60,029 nt of DNA from Methylobacterium jeotgali (GTDB lineage: Bacteria > Pseudomonadota > Alphaproteobacteria > Rhizobiales > Beijerinckiaceae), in contig NZ_BPQR01000041.1 of assembly GCF_022179345.1 (NCBI RefSeq), positions 1-60,029 on the forward strand. The letters run 5' to 3'. Numbering within the stretch: the stretch's first letter is position 1; each line of letters opens with the position of its first letter. This document shows, piece by piece, positions 60,011 to 60,029 of the stretch. Below the pieces are notes generated by a model that was not told where the DNA came from, did not search any database, and saw only the letters and a list, made by a program, of their open reading frames with translations. The translations under genes were made by a program, and so were the position numbers.

Positions 60011-60029
60011 GGAAGGCCGATCCTCACCA
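59972..60029. repeat. Terminal inverted repeat (19-bp arms) at the right edge of the window
   Basis: Bases 60011-60029 are the exact reverse complement of 59972-59990, separated by 20 nt. The left arm is in-frame coding sequence of the glycosyltransferase, whereas the right arm puts a stop in that frame. This is what a fold-back artefact at a contig end would look like. Confidence 0.95.

Overview
The window looks like chromosomal DNA of a high-GC (about 70%) alphaproteobacterium, most likely Methylobacterium/Methylorubrum or a close relative in the Hyphomicrobiales. Reasons are the aa3-oxidase assembly order ctaB-coxF-ctaG-coxC-DUF983-surf1-thrC-M16 peptidase, an FtrABCD ferrous-iron importer, a CtrA-type box (TTAA-N7-TTAAC), an EcfG-type general-stress promoter, and frequent GTG/TTG starts. 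This assignment is inference from gene content; no search was run. Both ends of the window are perfect self-complementary hairpins (1-161 and 59972-60029). They look like fold-back assembly ends of a ~60 kb contig, and the last gene is cut by the right one.

Layout. (1) 0.2-4.2 kb: cytochrome oxidase biogenesis (heme O synthase, CoxF-like protein, Cox11/CtaG, subunit III, SURF1). (2) 4.3-12 kb: a small secreted DUF4864-like protein, threonine synthase, an M16 processing peptidase, a large 7TM-PAS-GGDEF-EAL signalling protein, a small coiled protein behind a CtrA box, and a degenerate ferredoxin-reductase-like protein. (3) 12-37.8 kb: a very large alpha-glucan/trehalose locus. It holds glycogen phosphorylase, a GH13 glucosidase, glycogen synthase, branching enzyme, TreS-maltokinase, a GH13-GlgE fusion, a MalQ-TreY fusion, TreZ, GlgX and OtsA. 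(4) 38.1-40.4 kb: four small membrane-anchored or LEA-like envelope-stress proteins behind a probable EcfG promoter. (5) 40.4-44.9 kb: 5-oxoprolinase subunits B/C, a UvsE-type UV endonuclease, an RBBP9-type hydrolase, and a DUF697/YcjF membrane protein. (6) 45-47.6 kb: a metalloprotease with C-terminal tandem repeats and a two-domain AprI/Inh-type protease inhibitor. (7) 47.6-49.2 kb: lemA and an M48 peptidase. (8) 49.2-52.5 kb: ftrABDC with an Irr/Fur-like AT-rich box. (9) 52.6-60 kb: exopolysaccharide genes (GH43-fold transferase-like protein, Wzc-like co-polymerase with a lost P-loop, VpsF/Wzy-like polymerase, GH5 glycanase, GT4 glycosyltransferase).

How it works together. The central locus encodes all parts needed to make and remodel glycogen and to interconvert it with trehalose by three routes: TreS plus maltokinase plus GlgE, TreY plus TreZ, and OtsA. 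GlgX, GlgP and MalQ handle debranching, phosphorolysis and recycling. Three of the enzymes are fusions (TreS-Mak, GH13-GlgE, MalQ-TreY), so flux through maltose, maltose-1-phosphate and malto-oligosaccharides appears physically channelled. With the adjacent stress proteins this reads as a storage, desiccation and osmoprotection region. glgC and otsB are not in the window.

The most unusual items are the catalytically intact extra GH13 module on GlgE, the repeat-tailed metalloprotease with its tandem-domain inhibitor nearby, the mutually exclusive hairpins before that protease, and the Wzc-like protein without a Walker A motif.
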